64,000 bases of DNA from positions 4,158,401 to 4,222,400 of the forward strand of contig OW204004.1 in assembly GCA_934047225.1 (NCBI GenBank), written 5' to 3'. The DNA comes from Ypsolopha sequella. Its lineage: Eukaryota; Arthropoda; Insecta; Lepidoptera; Ypsolophidae. Position 1 is the first letter of the stretch. The number at the start of each line of letters is the position of its first letter. The notes under the pieces were generated by a model. That model did no database searches and was not told the DNA's origin. It saw nothing but the letters and a program-made list of their open reading frames with translations. The position numbers were made by a program, and so were the translations under genes. This document shows positions 10,480 through 21,054 of this stretch, piece by piece.

Positions 10480-10622
10480 GCACTTTTCAGCAAAACGAGT
10501 CATTTTCAGATGGTTCAAGCTCAAATGAAGACGAAATTGCTCTTTGTAGTGAATTCAAGAAAAATGGTACGTTTCGTGACGAAATCAACAAGTGGGCTAT
10601 AGAAAAAAAAATTACGCTTTAG
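10480..10622 (+). pseudogene. Short remnant of a TE-encoded protein
   Basis: One plus frame reads SDGSSSNEDEIALCSEFK, then FRDEINKWAIEKKITL. The acidic stretch followed by an FRxELxxWA-type segment resembles the N-terminal part of insect TE-associated proteins that I know only by pattern. It ends at a stop and abuts the opposite-strand DUF4806-like frame. Function unknown. Confidence 0.3.
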
Positions 10623-10624
10623 CT

Positions 10625-11072
10625 TTAGTTGAACAGCCTTGTCGGCCAGCGCAGAATCAAACTCTTCCAGTTCTGTAACATTATCTATGGGGTTCATCTT
10701 AAACGCCTCCCTCTCAATGTCAGAGGCTTCACCGAGTGTTATAACTTGTTGCAGGATGCTGTTTTTGATTTCTGTGTAAATTTCATCGTTTTGAACCGAT
10801 AAACTGGCTAGACGTTGAAATAATTTCTTCTGGTTTTCTATCACAGTTGTCAATGTCTCAAATACATTTTGTTGATTAACCATCACTTGATTCAAAACCT
10901 GTTCCGTGTTATTTTGATGCTGATTTTCCAAAATTTTACTTACAATCTGCTCTATATTTTGTATCTCAACTGAGCACGTGATGACTTCAACTTCGTTTTC
11001 AACGGGTGCAATTGCAGAAATTTCAATTTCAGCTTCAAGTTGTTTGTTGGGCCCATAGTTTTGAGAAGATAC
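10625..11072 (-). pseudogene. DUF4806-like exon, C-terminally truncated
   Basis: An open exon of about 149 codons begins at 11072 after a good acceptor (CCTTTTAG) and runs to about 10625. It has a Glu/Gln/Asn-rich coiled-coil region (QNVFETLTTVIENQKK) and then NPIDNVTELEEFDSALADKA. This resembles the start of the DUF4806 module found in arthropod TE-related proteins. The rest of the module is missing, replaced near 10620 by sequence on the opposite strand. No first exon is identifiable. The assignment is by motif only. Confidence 0.4.
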
Positions 11073-11077
11073 CTAAA

Positions 11078-11640
11078 AGGAAACAAACAATCATATTATT
11101 AATCGGTGGTGTTAGCCACACTCTCATTTCACCGACCATTGTGCAGCCCAACATGATCACTTTCATACTAATTATATTTATATCCTATAATTTATAAAAA
11201 CATCATAAAATATATACGACATGAATCCCAGAGGGGGTGTCAGAGACGTTACTAAGTACAAACTGTGAAATGCAAGTCACAGTCCAGTCCACACTTAGTA
11301 CACTCACTTTTCATCTAGATTATCACGTACCAAACGTGATGGTTGGTTAGCTTTTTCACTGTTCTCCAAGCTCATGAAATATTAGTTTTTCATGCCTTCC
11401 GAAGCATGCATACTGAACACAAATTCATAGCGAGTGGATTGAACAAACAATCTCTAATAAAACAACATAACTTATTGTTACGACATGAATCCCCAAGGGG
11501 GTATCGAGGTGTTCCCGCTCGGTATGCCCTCTACTGAAAATAGCAGTCAATTGCTTTACCGCTTAATCACAATCAAGTATACATAGTGAAAAGGTGGGCG
11601 TTTCTATTTGAGACAGGCTATACTTTGAAGTGTTAAGGGA
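11078..11640. other. Non-coding stretch with an imperfect direct repeat
   Basis: No gene seen. Two related blocks beginning CGACATGAATCCC occur at about 11218-11250 and 11480-11512, each followed by a G-run and GT. They may be termini of a small non-autonomous element. Confidence 0.3.
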
Positions 11641-11677
11641 TTTACAAGCACAGCGTAAAAATAATCATACACTCTCG

Positions 11678-11755
11678 TATGTAATGTGTTTGACATTGCC
11701 GCACAATGCACACAATGTCGTGTTGAGTGTGCGGCAATGTCAAACACATTACATA
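11678..11755. repeat. 78-bp hairpin element with 28-bp perfect inverted repeats
   Basis: Arms 11678-11705 (starting TATGTAATGTGTTTGACATT) and 11728-11755 are perfect reverse complements around a 22-base loop. The element begins and ends with TA. It lies within the 3' part of the Ulp1-like frame and could be a minimal MITE or a transcription/RNA hairpin. Confidence 0.7.
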
Positions 11756-11859
11756 ATACTGCGTGTTAATAAACAATTTATCAGCCAACGAAGTACCAGC
11801 AAACAACATTATAAATATATTAGGCGCAAGACAGACATAAATTAATTTTGCAAATGCTA

Positions 11860-12330
11860 TTGCGAAGTGCCCACAATCAAAAGCATTATCATTAGGCTGG
11901 AAGTCAACAATGTGGGATCGAATCATGTTTTTTTTTACATCTGAATGGTCACGATTAAGGGTGCTCGCTACTGACAAGACAGCCGATATAGTAGATTTAG
12001 TGATTGTCAATGAATCAAATAGATCTATGAGTAAAATATTATCTTGAAGACATCCCGCAATGCAGATCCAGTGCGTATTTTTTACATTGCAAATTTGCAC
12101 GAAAGGTCCATAGCATGGTGAAAAATTGAAGGTGACCGACTTCCGAACACAGGATTTTGGAGTCCTTCCACAAAATGATGCTCGTTTTTTAAAAGACATG
12201 AAGCTGCAAATATTATGTACGATTCTAGCCATGCATTAGTCAGTAAAATGTTAAAATGGCTATAATGCAACGTTGTACTCTGATTGTACTCTGATACACT
12301 GTTGCAATAATAACATAATCTGACTCGACA
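11860..12330 (-). pseudogene. Ulp1/C48-like cysteine protease domain, TE-associated (frameshifted)
   Basis: Reading from 12330: LTNAWLESYI and GLQNPVFG in one frame. After a frameshift near 12110 come PFVQICNVKNTHWICIAG, LIDLFDSL and NDNAFDCGHFAIAFAKL. The order HW ... D ... DCG matches the His/Asp/Cys catalytic set of Ulp1-type (C48) proteases, in the form often found next to transposases. It lies on the same strand as, and 3 kb downstream of, the MULE transposase with SWIM finger (15375-16500). It was therefore probably part of the same transposon, with a Ty3 remnant between. Broken by the frameshift and the hairpin. Confidence 0.7.
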
Positions 12331-12359
12331 TTTAAACAATTGTAAACACAAAGCAAGCT

Positions 12360-13110
12360 CGTAACATGAAACTGCCTACTGGCTTACGCAATTCTTATTT
12401 TGCTGTAATGAAATAAATTTCAATGAAATAAAATTTCAACATTGTATAGTACCATAATGTAAAGACTATTTTATAATATAAAATTACACAAAATTCTTTA
12501 AGAAAACAATACAAAAAAAAAATGAATATAAAACTGAAAAACTCCTTAACACTAACTTCTGTAGAAATTACTCTGAAATTGAATACCAAATTAACAGATA
12601 ACACTTGAATATTGAAACAGTAAAATAACATAATAACGGTGTTATAATATCAAAAATAGTGCTATAATGGAAAATTTTCAATTTGTTCAACTACACAATT
12701 CATAACTGGACTTTACACAGCATATTAATGTGAAAAAAATGCTATCATAAAAAACTTTAAACAATTTATAGAGGAAAAATACAAATACAAAATTGTTACC
12801 TAACACATGAAATACATTTTATCTGACATCTATTCGAATCCTAAACATTTCTTAACTTTTTGGTGATCAATCCAAAAGCTAGAAAAATATCTAGTATACC
12901 AATAGTATATCTTTACGACATGTAAGAAAAAAAATTCTAGAAATTTTTACTTACATGCTTCATAGTTACACAAATTACAAACATAAATGACATTTCAATA
13001 CACAAGAAATTCAATAAAATTCAAAACATAAAAAAATAAATTTCGCATTGCATCAAGGGTCTACATTTGCATTCTATTACAGAACCCTGTTTATTCGTCT
13101 TTGCTTATTT
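12360..13110. other. A+T-rich stretch without recognised genes
   Basis: No open frame with recognisable motifs on either strand, only short AT-rich frames. No clear repeats apart from poly(A)/poly(T) tracts. Confidence 0.5.
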
Positions 13111-13113
13111 GCT

Positions 13114-13345
13114 CTAATTCGATGTCATTCAGATAGCGTTTCCTGCTTAACCTGAGTGTATATCGACATTATAAATCACTTGAAAACAATAATAAAACAC
13201 AAAAAAATTACAATCTACAAATCTAACTATTCTGATACGACGTGAGTTAGGTAGCGTTTTCTGCAAAACCCGACTGTATAGTCGTCAAAATAAACCATTT
13301 TTGAAAACAATAACACAACATAATAAAACGAAAAAAATCTGAAAT
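13114..13345. repeat. Diverged tandem duplication, period about 118 bp
   Basis: Copy 1 (13114-13210) and copy 2 (13232-13345) share TAGCGTTT(C/T)CTGC, a CTGTATA/GTGTATA block, TTGAAAACAATAA and an A-rich end, in the same order. Many substitutions separate them, so it is an old duplication, possibly in a UTR or LTR. Confidence 0.5.
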
Positions 13346-13385
13346 AGGTACATAAAATACAAAGGTTCATAAAATATCTAAATAG

Positions 13386-14034
13386 TTGCTTCGTAACACG
13401 ATATCACTGCATGGAATTGTACTTTATCCGGTCGTCACAAGAATTGTCACACGTTGTCAGCACTTTCGTATGTGTGTGTTCATATACACATCCTGGTTTC
13501 TCTGTAATGTATATCGGGATCTTGTTTCTTTACACATGTCGTATGTTGCTAATAAAAATTCGCTAAATACCTCCATGGCTCAGAAAGCTTCTCAAAATAT
13601 TCCTCGATTTTCTTCTTTTGTAGCTACGTTCTTGAATTCTCTTACTTCTCTTGGTAACGGTGTCGAAGTCATCACTTGCAACACGTCCGCACCTTCACGT
13701 TCCGATTTTTTCTTCGGTATGCTGTCCTCTAGTCTATGTTTGTTATCTGGGCTACTGCTGACCTCCGGGTTTCCTCCGGGCTAATGCTGACTTCCTGCTG
13801 TTGTCCTTCGATAATGTCTCTCCTCCGGGCTGTATCTTCCGCGTTGTCATCTTGCCGGTGTTTTTGTAAATTTTTCTGCCTCCGCCTCTTGGATACTCGC
13901 CGACCACAACGTAAGTCGTTGTAATTCCCGCCGAGCCACGACTCTACTCGACGGGGAGTTCTCTTCCCGCTGTCCTGTCTGTTCAGTTCACGAACATGAT
14001 ACCCCAACAGCCATAAAACGCACTGTCCAGAAAT
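13386..14034 (-). pseudogene. Ty3-like leader and gag remnant
   Basis: Downstream (minus sense) of a PBS at 14035-14052 there is a Lys/Arg/Glu-rich frame (RTPRRVESWLGG, SKRRRQKNLQKHRQDD). A second short frame has KKKSEREGADVLQVMT. Neither is a recognised capsid, but position and composition suit the start of a retrotransposon gag. Stops interrupt it. Confidence 0.4.
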
Positions 14035-14052
14035 CGACGTTCGGGGTCACCA
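14035..14052 (-). promoter_or_regulatory. Primer-binding site TGGTGACCCCGAACGTCG
   Basis: The minus strand reads TGGTGACCCCG, the same PBS core that follows the LTR of the complete Ty3 element at 41275. It marks the LTR/internal border of a Ty3-type remnant, so an LTR end should lie at 14053 and extend right to perhaps 14230. I cannot fix its outer end. Confidence 0.65.
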
Positions 14053-14519
14053 CTTTGGCAAGTTGGGGTGTTAACTGAGTGAAACACAGGTTAGCTGTTA
14101 ATAGTCCGATATATTCTAGTGGCTAAAACCACACAAGAAAACACGTCGATACTATACAATGTCGGGAAGAGAACTGGCGTGGCTACGTGCCTTGCCACAA
14201 GTCGTGCGCAATTACTTATTGCTATAATCAGCAATTTCATGACTCCACAATAGGTTTGAGTTTTGTTTTGTCCCGTTTAGTTTGTTTTTTGTAAATTATA
14301 ACAATTCCAGTTTTTGGCTTTAAACAGACTGATGGCTTTTTAAGTGGTTGGAAATAATCTGTAATACGCCATTTTGGTTTGCTTTTTCGTACTTTTGTAA
14401 GTAGGGTAAGAATTTTAGAAATTCAAACGGGAAATCTCGCGATAAAATTGCAGATTGTCAGCTGTATATTTGAAGTAAACATTAACCAGAATGATTAAAA
14501 AAATACATTACAGCATTAC

Positions 14520-14717
14520 CTTTGAAATTGTGACATTACCACAACATTTACTCTTGTTATATGTTGGACATCTCCATAATGTGGAGCCATCTGTGTAAGG
14601 TTTGTGCTTATGGTAACGGTAGTCACCACTGAGAAGGGCGGTTCCACCATTTATTTTGATGTAATCTATTTCCATTGACATCTCTTTATCTCCGTCTTCC
14701 ATAGTATTTTCCAACAA
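14520..14717 (-). pseudogene. FLYWCH-type zinc-finger exon
   Basis: The frame shows a SGDYRYHKHKP...GSTLWRCPTYNKSKCCGNVTI pattern. The W-x-C spacing, the later C and the Ile-Tyr-rich start match the FLYWCH fold, a DNA-binding finger found in mod(mdg4)-like proteins and in MULE transposons. The exon ends at a canonical donor (AAAG/GTAATG). It lies on the same strand as the SWIM-bearing MULE transposase to the right and the Ulp1-like protease to the left, so it may belong to that transposon, although the order is unusual. Confidence 0.6.
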
Positions 14718-15374
14718 GAACAGTAACTACTCCCAAAATATTCTTTCAATTCCCTTACATTGTATTGATTTTAAATTAGATGACATTTGAAGCACAAAAA
14801 ATAATGTGTCATTATTTTTTCTTCTTTGAAAAAGCAAGAGGTTAGGTAAACAAAAAAAAGGTTTCACTGTTTAATCGTAAAGATCACAAAATGTGTTCTC
14901 TGTTCCGTGGTAAAGATGCATCAATGATAGGTAGTACCTACTGGATACCTATGCATTTTTTATTACCTAATTACCCATTTATCATACGAGAGATAGCTAG
15001 GTCAACACATCACTAGGGTTACTTACTCGGTGGTACCGTTTAACTTTAAAAGACCTACGGTACCACCAGGGGTATGGCCAGGGGTACCGTGGGTCTGAAA
15101 TGAGGGTTTCGCGGCGCGTCTTACTTGGCCTATAGCAATTTTTTTGGAACGTTGTAACAGTTTTTTACGTTTTATTGATACTGGCAACGTAACGTAAGGT
15201 GTTGGTTTCCGAAGTTTTTGTGCTATTATTTTGGTTCCACTCTGAAATTAATTTCCGCAATTGGTCCAATCGATATGAATACTGTAAATCTGTTGAAGTT
15301 TTCAGAATTTCCAACAATGTGTTGCAAGCAAGTCTACCTTCTAAGTATCGTGCGGTCTCTGGGTTGATAGTGTT
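14718..15374. other. Non-coding stretch with an 11-bp hairpin
   Basis: No coding similarity. GGTGGTACCGT at 15029-15039 pairs with ACGGTACCACC at 15057-15067. A related GGGGTACCGTGGG follows at about 15080. It may be the edge of a small DNA element. Confidence 0.4.
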
Positions 15375-16500
15375 TTACTTGCCGGTTTTTGGCGGGGCAA
15401 CCGTTATATTACAAGCAACAACAGATGCAACAAAATAATCTTTGCACAATCTTTCTAGAACCAAAGACTCGTCAAAAATATCAACCTTTAAATGTTGACG
15501 GACACGAAAAATGTGACAACACGGCAAAAGACGCATCATATAAAAGCTGCAAGAACACGGCATTAAAGTGGTTAGAGCAACGCGATGTTTTGGCATCTCG
15601 ACTGAGTAACATCCTAAATCTACTCTTGGTGTGACAATACATCGCTGAGATCCTAATCCATTTGCAATTTGTTCCAAGATTATTTTGAAGGCACTGTATG
15701 TTGCTCGCTTTGATATTCTACTAACAACTTCACCGGGTTGTATGTCTGTTAACGGATTTGCAACTTTCAGACTATCGTTAAATCTTTTTGTACGAAGACT
15801 TTCCAAAATATTACCTTCCATATATCTCTTCAATGAAATGTAAGTCTCGTCAAAGGGTGCGTATTTTTTAATGTATTGTTTTAAATGATGGTTGAGTGAC
15901 TCCAACCGGTCGTTAGTAGTGTCACCCAGATTGAAAGTGGTCATTCTAAAAACTTGAGCCCAAGCATCTCTACAGTTGTGCCAGCGCTTTATAAATTGAT
16001 CAACGATATTGAATTGAGAATAGTAGGTTTTGAAAGTTTCGGAATTTTTGTCGTACTTCTCAGCACTGAACGCAAAAACCATCCCCTCGAGCAAAGTTTT
16101 GCAATGTGTATACATTGAGCGTGGCACATTGGAAGACTGTACTAAGTTGATATCTCTGTCATGTCTTTATCGATCATGTACGACACTGTTTTAGTACAAG
16201 CTGGAACGAATAAATCAATAAATTTTTAGACAACAGCTTTATGTTCTTGAGCCAATAGGCCTAGTGCTACTGGAATTGTCGAATTGTTTCCATCTACAGC
16301 ACATATAATGTATAATGGCATTCTACAGTTATTTAAGCAATAAGTGCCATCTACTAAGACATGTTCCGGGTAATGTGAAAACATTGTCCTCATCCACGAA
16401 AACTGGAAATATACCAACTGAATGGTACTTCCGACTATCATTTTATCTACTATCATGCCTTCATCAGAGCTTCGATCTTTTGACAAGGCGTCAATAATAA
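15375..16500 (-). pseudogene. MULE (Mutator-like) transposase with SWIM zinc finger
   Basis: Reading from 16500: the first catalytic block, EHVLVDGTYCLNNCRMPLY then ICAVDGN, is the start of a MULE DDE domain. A stop and frame change follow near 16215. The rest runs 16127 to 15375: RWHNCRDAWAQVFR, GDTTNDRLESLNHHLKQYIK (the Glu-bearing region) and a C-terminal CSCSFYMMRLLPCCHIFRV, the CxC...CxH SWIM finger. The N-terminal part is lost beyond an ATA repeat at 16493. The family is clear. The element is dead in this copy because of the stop/frame change and the missing ends. Confidence 0.85.
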
Positions 16501-17510
16501 TAATAATAATAATTTTTAATTCAAAAACCAACAATTTACACTTATAAATTAAAAACAACATTAGACTTAACCATAGGTTTTACATCAAATAAGCAAGATT
16601 AATCAGTATTTCTACCCTCTGTGCTAATAAAACTGTAATACAGCAGGGTAGCTTTCCCGTCCTCTAGATACAATAGTTGGTAGAATAAGCCATAAAATTG
16701 CATGCAATATTATAATTAATCACTGCATGCATAACATTCAATAAATTACAAATTGATTAATTTTGAATTATAATAATTAGGACAATAATAATGACAAAAA
16801 AAATATATATATATAATAACAACTATATACATATATATTAGACATATAAGGATACATATGTATATTATATATATACATAACTAATGTTATTCATAAGTAA
16901 AAAAAATATATATATATACATAATAATAAGAAGATTTTATTTATATATTTATATATTCTAATTATTTATATATTCTAACCGTATACTTATCGTTTATATA
17001 TCGTTTAAATATAAATAACTAAAATAATTATACCTATGTGTACATTATAATCTGGTTTTGGCTGTTAATCACTTTTGAGTGTAGTGTAGATTTTCAGTTG
17101 TGTCATAGTTTAATTCACTTAGGTAGGGTAAGTGACCCAATTATTGGCAGTGTAAGGCATTGACATGGAGCATATTGATTTATCGTGGTTTATAAACTAA
17201 CTAAGTCGATTTTCACCCAAGCTTAGCACTCCGTAAATAAATATAATATTATTATAATCATATGCCAAAAGACACATGTGTTCTTAGATTAGGTAAAGAA
17301 AACAGACAAGATATATTTTGGAAATAACTAATTATTGGCACCTAGCATCCTAATTATTGACATGGATTACACTAATTATTGGCATCCCGTAATTTACCAC
17401 CAATTCTCGAATAAAACAATATCATAAAATGGAAATTGTTAATAAAGACTTCTTTAGCACTTAATCAAATCTTACTGAATCAAAACCAAAAAATTTAAAT
17501 ATATCCTAAA
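16493..17510. other. A+T-rich stretch with microsatellites and a spaced repeat
   Basis: A TAA/ATA microsatellite occupies 16493-16517, and AT-dinucleotide tracts lie at about 16801-16815 and 16905-16925. Between 17135 and 17390 four spaced copies of TAATTATTG(G/A)CA occur, next to the end of the pogo-like frame. No gene recognised. Confidence 0.5.
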
Positions 17511-19302
17511 TTAATTTTCGCCATCAGAATCAGTCAGCATTTTGAATATATCAGAGGCTGTAAAAGATTTTTTGGTTATTGCACATCCTGAAGTAGAAGG
17601 AACATTATAATCGATATGTTTTCCTGGTGTATTTTCAGAAATATCATCTTTTTCTAGTATCTATTGGAGCTGGCAAGTAAAATTCCTTACTCAATAAGGT
17701 TTTCTTAACAGAATCCATTTTCACATTTTTAACTGTATTCAAATTCTGTGTTTTTCCCTTTCCAATTACTTTACCTTTTCCTGTAAATGGTTTTTTGTAT
17801 AATTTTTTTTTGTTCTTGTTCTAATGTCCTCTTTTTAATGCCTTCTTCTTTAAGCTCTTTTATCTTCTTTTTTTCTGTTTCTTTACGTTGCCATTCTTCT
17901 GAAGTTAATACAAAAGTTGTTCTTTCTGAATTCTTGGTTCCCTTCCGTTTTGGGGTTTTTGGTACGATAAGAATGTCATTAATCTTAACTGGTGTTAAAT
18001 TAAGCTTACACGGGATTTTTCGGTTGATTTAGGATGGACAATATTTTCTGTCAACACTGCACTTTTTACGATATTTTGTTCATTACATGGGAGTTCACTT
18101 AGTACAACTGGACTATGAACGACTAATGTTTTTTCTGTATCAGAATATTTATCATACGCTATGCCTTCACCATTTATATATCGATGCGGTGACCACACTT
18201 TCGGTTGTAGTGAAATCTCCAAAGCAAAAGCAAATTAGGCTTAGAAGATCCGTCGTAGGTACTGTGAACTTCAACTTTGAAACTGTGAGGACTGAAGTTT
18301 CATTATCAGATTCCAATAGATCACCTGCCAAAACTACCGCCATATTTTCAATATCCAGCTGTTTTTCTTGTAGCAAAGTGTTCCCAGGAATGTCAGGAGT
18401 GTCAGTGTTGTTTATTTAATTTGATTCGGAAACTAAAACTTCTCCAAAAAAATTCCAAAGCTTCTGTAAAAGTTTGGACGTGTCATGTATCGTGTGTTCT
18501 TCTTTTCTATTCAGTTTGTTAATATTATCCCTACCGACAATATTTATGAAATCAATTCTGGTCATTTCGTGCTGATGTTGTTCGCCATTTTCTGAAGTAT
18601 TATTGGTTAGAACAGTTTGGCTTGCCTGTTTTCCTTTTGAATCTCCCAAACATTTCGTATAATCTAATGCGTCAGCATTTCATGGTTGCAGCCCACAAGC
18701 TCTTAATCCATGTTGAATTGTATCATGCTTTAAAGAACCTTTTAGTAAAAAAAGTGGCAGTTTTTAGAATTGGTACGAATTCTGTTTCGTATCAAAGCTT
18801 GTGCTAGATGGTCTCGCCTCCATCGAAGGACACTTTGTTTCCATGCACACTTCAAGGGAAAAAATGCTGCTACGTCAGCAGGCTGTAAAATTCGGGTACA
18901 GTTAGGATAGAGAGCAATCAGTATGATTTCCAGATCAGAACAAAGTTCACTGACTTGCAGCGTGAGATGTGTCTTATGACCGTCAACAAATAAGATTACT
19001 GGAAATATTTTTCCTTCTTTTATCAGGTACGGATGCAGTACATTTTTGATATAATCAAAAAACAGATCTGCCTTCATCCAACCATTATCACTTAATCCGA
19101 TTCCCCGTTCCTTTGGGACTTTGGATGCTATTTCTCCAGGAAAACGCTTATATGGTAGAATTACCAATAGAGGGGTAAGTTCTCCGTTTGCGCTAAAAGT
19201 AAACATAACTATTATGGCAGTTTTCGCTTGACCTTTGTCAATTTCATATACGTTTTTATCACCTTTCAATGCAAAGACCACGCCTGTCTTTGGACAAAGC
19301 AA
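17511..19302 (-). pseudogene. pogo/jerky-type DDE transposase (C-terminal half, decayed)
   Basis: Reading from 19302: GVVFALKGDKNVYEIDKGQ, ITVMFTFSANGELTP-type text, PVILFVDGHKTHLTLQVSE (second Asp block), and LYPNCTRILQPADVAAFFPLK. These are the DDE_1 core motifs of the pogo/Tigger/jerky group. A low-complexity C-terminal part follows, with several stops and shifts (18742 to 17511), including a Lys/Glu-rich EEWQRKETEKKK stretch and an end reading LTDSDGEN then stop. The N-terminal CENP-B-like DNA-binding part is missing: the frame starts abruptly beside a TTTA repeat at 19307-19325. Not functional. Confidence 0.82.
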
Positions 19303-19727
19303 AAAATTTATTTATTTATTTATTTTATATAACCATAAAGAGTGCTTTATTTAAGAGTCTTTGAACATATAAACGTTTGATGATTTGATTCGTATTTTTT
19401 TTTGTCCCAATAAGATTACTATCATTTTCAAGTATCGAGTCCTCGACCAAGATCAGTTGGAAAAGTGTACAAAAAGTAAATAAAATACCCAATCAATATA
19501 ATCCATAAGAAAAAAAACTTGACTAAAGAAGATTTTTTAAGATGTTAGTATTATTTCTAGCGGACTATACCCGTGTACAGACCGCAAAGTAGATAAGTAA
19601 CTAGACCCAGCTCAAACACTTTAATCGTAAGACCCACAGGTTAATGATTGATGATATAAAAAAACTTAATAAATAGTGCATGTGTGTACGTATTGACCAA
19701 GTATTTCACATATCATCTATCGCTATA
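19303..19727. other. No gene recognised
   Basis: A TTTA repeat (19307-19325) borders the transposase remnant. The remainder is AT-rich sequence without motifs. Confidence 0.5.
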
Positions 19728-20606
19728 CTTCATGATTATGGAAAATATCTAATTATTCTTTAACATTAACATGATACCAAACAACCCTGAGAAGAAAGTC
19801 CCTACTGAGACAAAGTGCGACCATGTAGATCCGAAGAAGGTATGCACTGATTCTTCTAATGCTTCTTTTGTGATTAAGTTCTTGAAGAATGATGCGTCAG
19901 TGATAACTGAGTCCTGGTTAATTGCAGCAGATATTGTCACGAGAGTCATCAAGGGGTCCCAGGGGTAGGTAAAGTGTCATGATTGAATTGAGGCAGTAAG
20001 GGATATGTAGATGTCTTTTTCTCATTTTCGGTGGTTAAGGAAGGAGAATGGACAGTGCTCGGGTTATATGGAGGTGGAACATCCCTACACTCATTGTTAT
20101 TCTATGAGGAGAGAGTAAGTATGTTGTCGCAGCATCCCACACGCCGGCCAAAAGTTTCCATCCCAGACCATAAACTTCATATTAACTATAGTGTCAAATA
20201 ATATCTTTAAACTTGACATCACCTTGGGTGCTGGAGTGGTGTGAGGCCTATCAACATCTAATACATAGATATACAGTTGTGCTTAAGAATATCATACTAT
20301 GACTATATTTCATGATTATGGAAAATATCAAATTATTCTTTAATATTAACATGATAACTGAGAAGAAAGTCCCTACTGAGACAAAGTGCGACCATGTAGA
20401 CCCGAAGAAGGTATGCACTGATTCTTCTAATGCCTCTTTTGTCATTAAGTTCTTGAAGAATGATGCGTCAGTGATAACTGAGTCCTGGTTAATTGCAGCA
20501 GATATTGTCACGAGAGTCATCAAGGGAACCAGAAGTCCCAGGGGTAGGTAAAGTGTCATGATTGAATTGAGGCAGTAAGGGATATGTAGATGTCTTTTTC
20601 TCATTA
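19728..20606 (+). repeat. Duplicated 300-bp unit containing a candidate exon
   Basis: Unit 1 (19728-20026) and unit 2 (20306-20606) are direct repeats, nearly identical, with a few indels. Both carry a plus-strand open stretch (from about 19791 and 20358) reading VPTETKCDHVDPKKVCTDSS, then FVIKFLKNDASVITESWLIAADIV. The differences I see in this stretch (GAT/GAC, GCT/GCC, GTG/GTC, GGG/GGA) are all synonymous in that frame. A GGTAG/GTAAAG donor-like site follows. In unit 1 an indel brings a TAG into frame before the donor. Between the units at about 20040-20133 a second open stretch (EGEWTVLGLYGGG) precedes a GTAAGTATG donor. This might be a fragment of a host gene, loosely reminiscent of a trypsin-like protein, but I do not recognise it. 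Confidence 0.45.
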
Positions 20607-21054
20607 TTTAATTAAAACAACTTATCCATTGTGGGGTGAGCCAAATTAGTATTTTAAGTAGACTCAACACCAAACGCACAGCAGAGCATACACTCCCCGG
20701 CATGGTTCAAGAGGCATGACCTTACGTACCTTGAAGTAATTTTATGTGACCGTCGGTACAAAATTGTATGCGCGCGATACCCACTACTTTGTTGCTCGTG
20801 CCTCATGATCCATACGTACGTCCAAGAAAAGATAGACAGATGATGACATACACATGTTGTTGTAGATAAACTAAGAGGAATAAAATGAATACTAACTGAT
20901 TCACAATGTGTGTGAATATTCTTCTGCATATGATATCCGTGAGGTTATTGCGATGTTTTGATGTCAATGAATTATGGGTTGCATAGTAAGACAGAATGTT
21001 ATTTCCAGTAGGACAAATTGACAGAAGCGTTTTCAGGTCAAACTCTGGGAATGA
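20607..21054. other. No gene recognised
   Basis: No motif-bearing frame on either strand. It ends where an A-rich LINE tail (minus sense) begins near 21055. Confidence 0.45.

Noticed and set aside
19749..19952. Minus-strand frame (TISAAINQDSVITDASFFKN) as the coding strand of the duplicated unit
   Set aside because: One of the differences between units changes an amino acid on this strand, while all are silent on the plus strand. The plus reading is preferred, though neither is proven.
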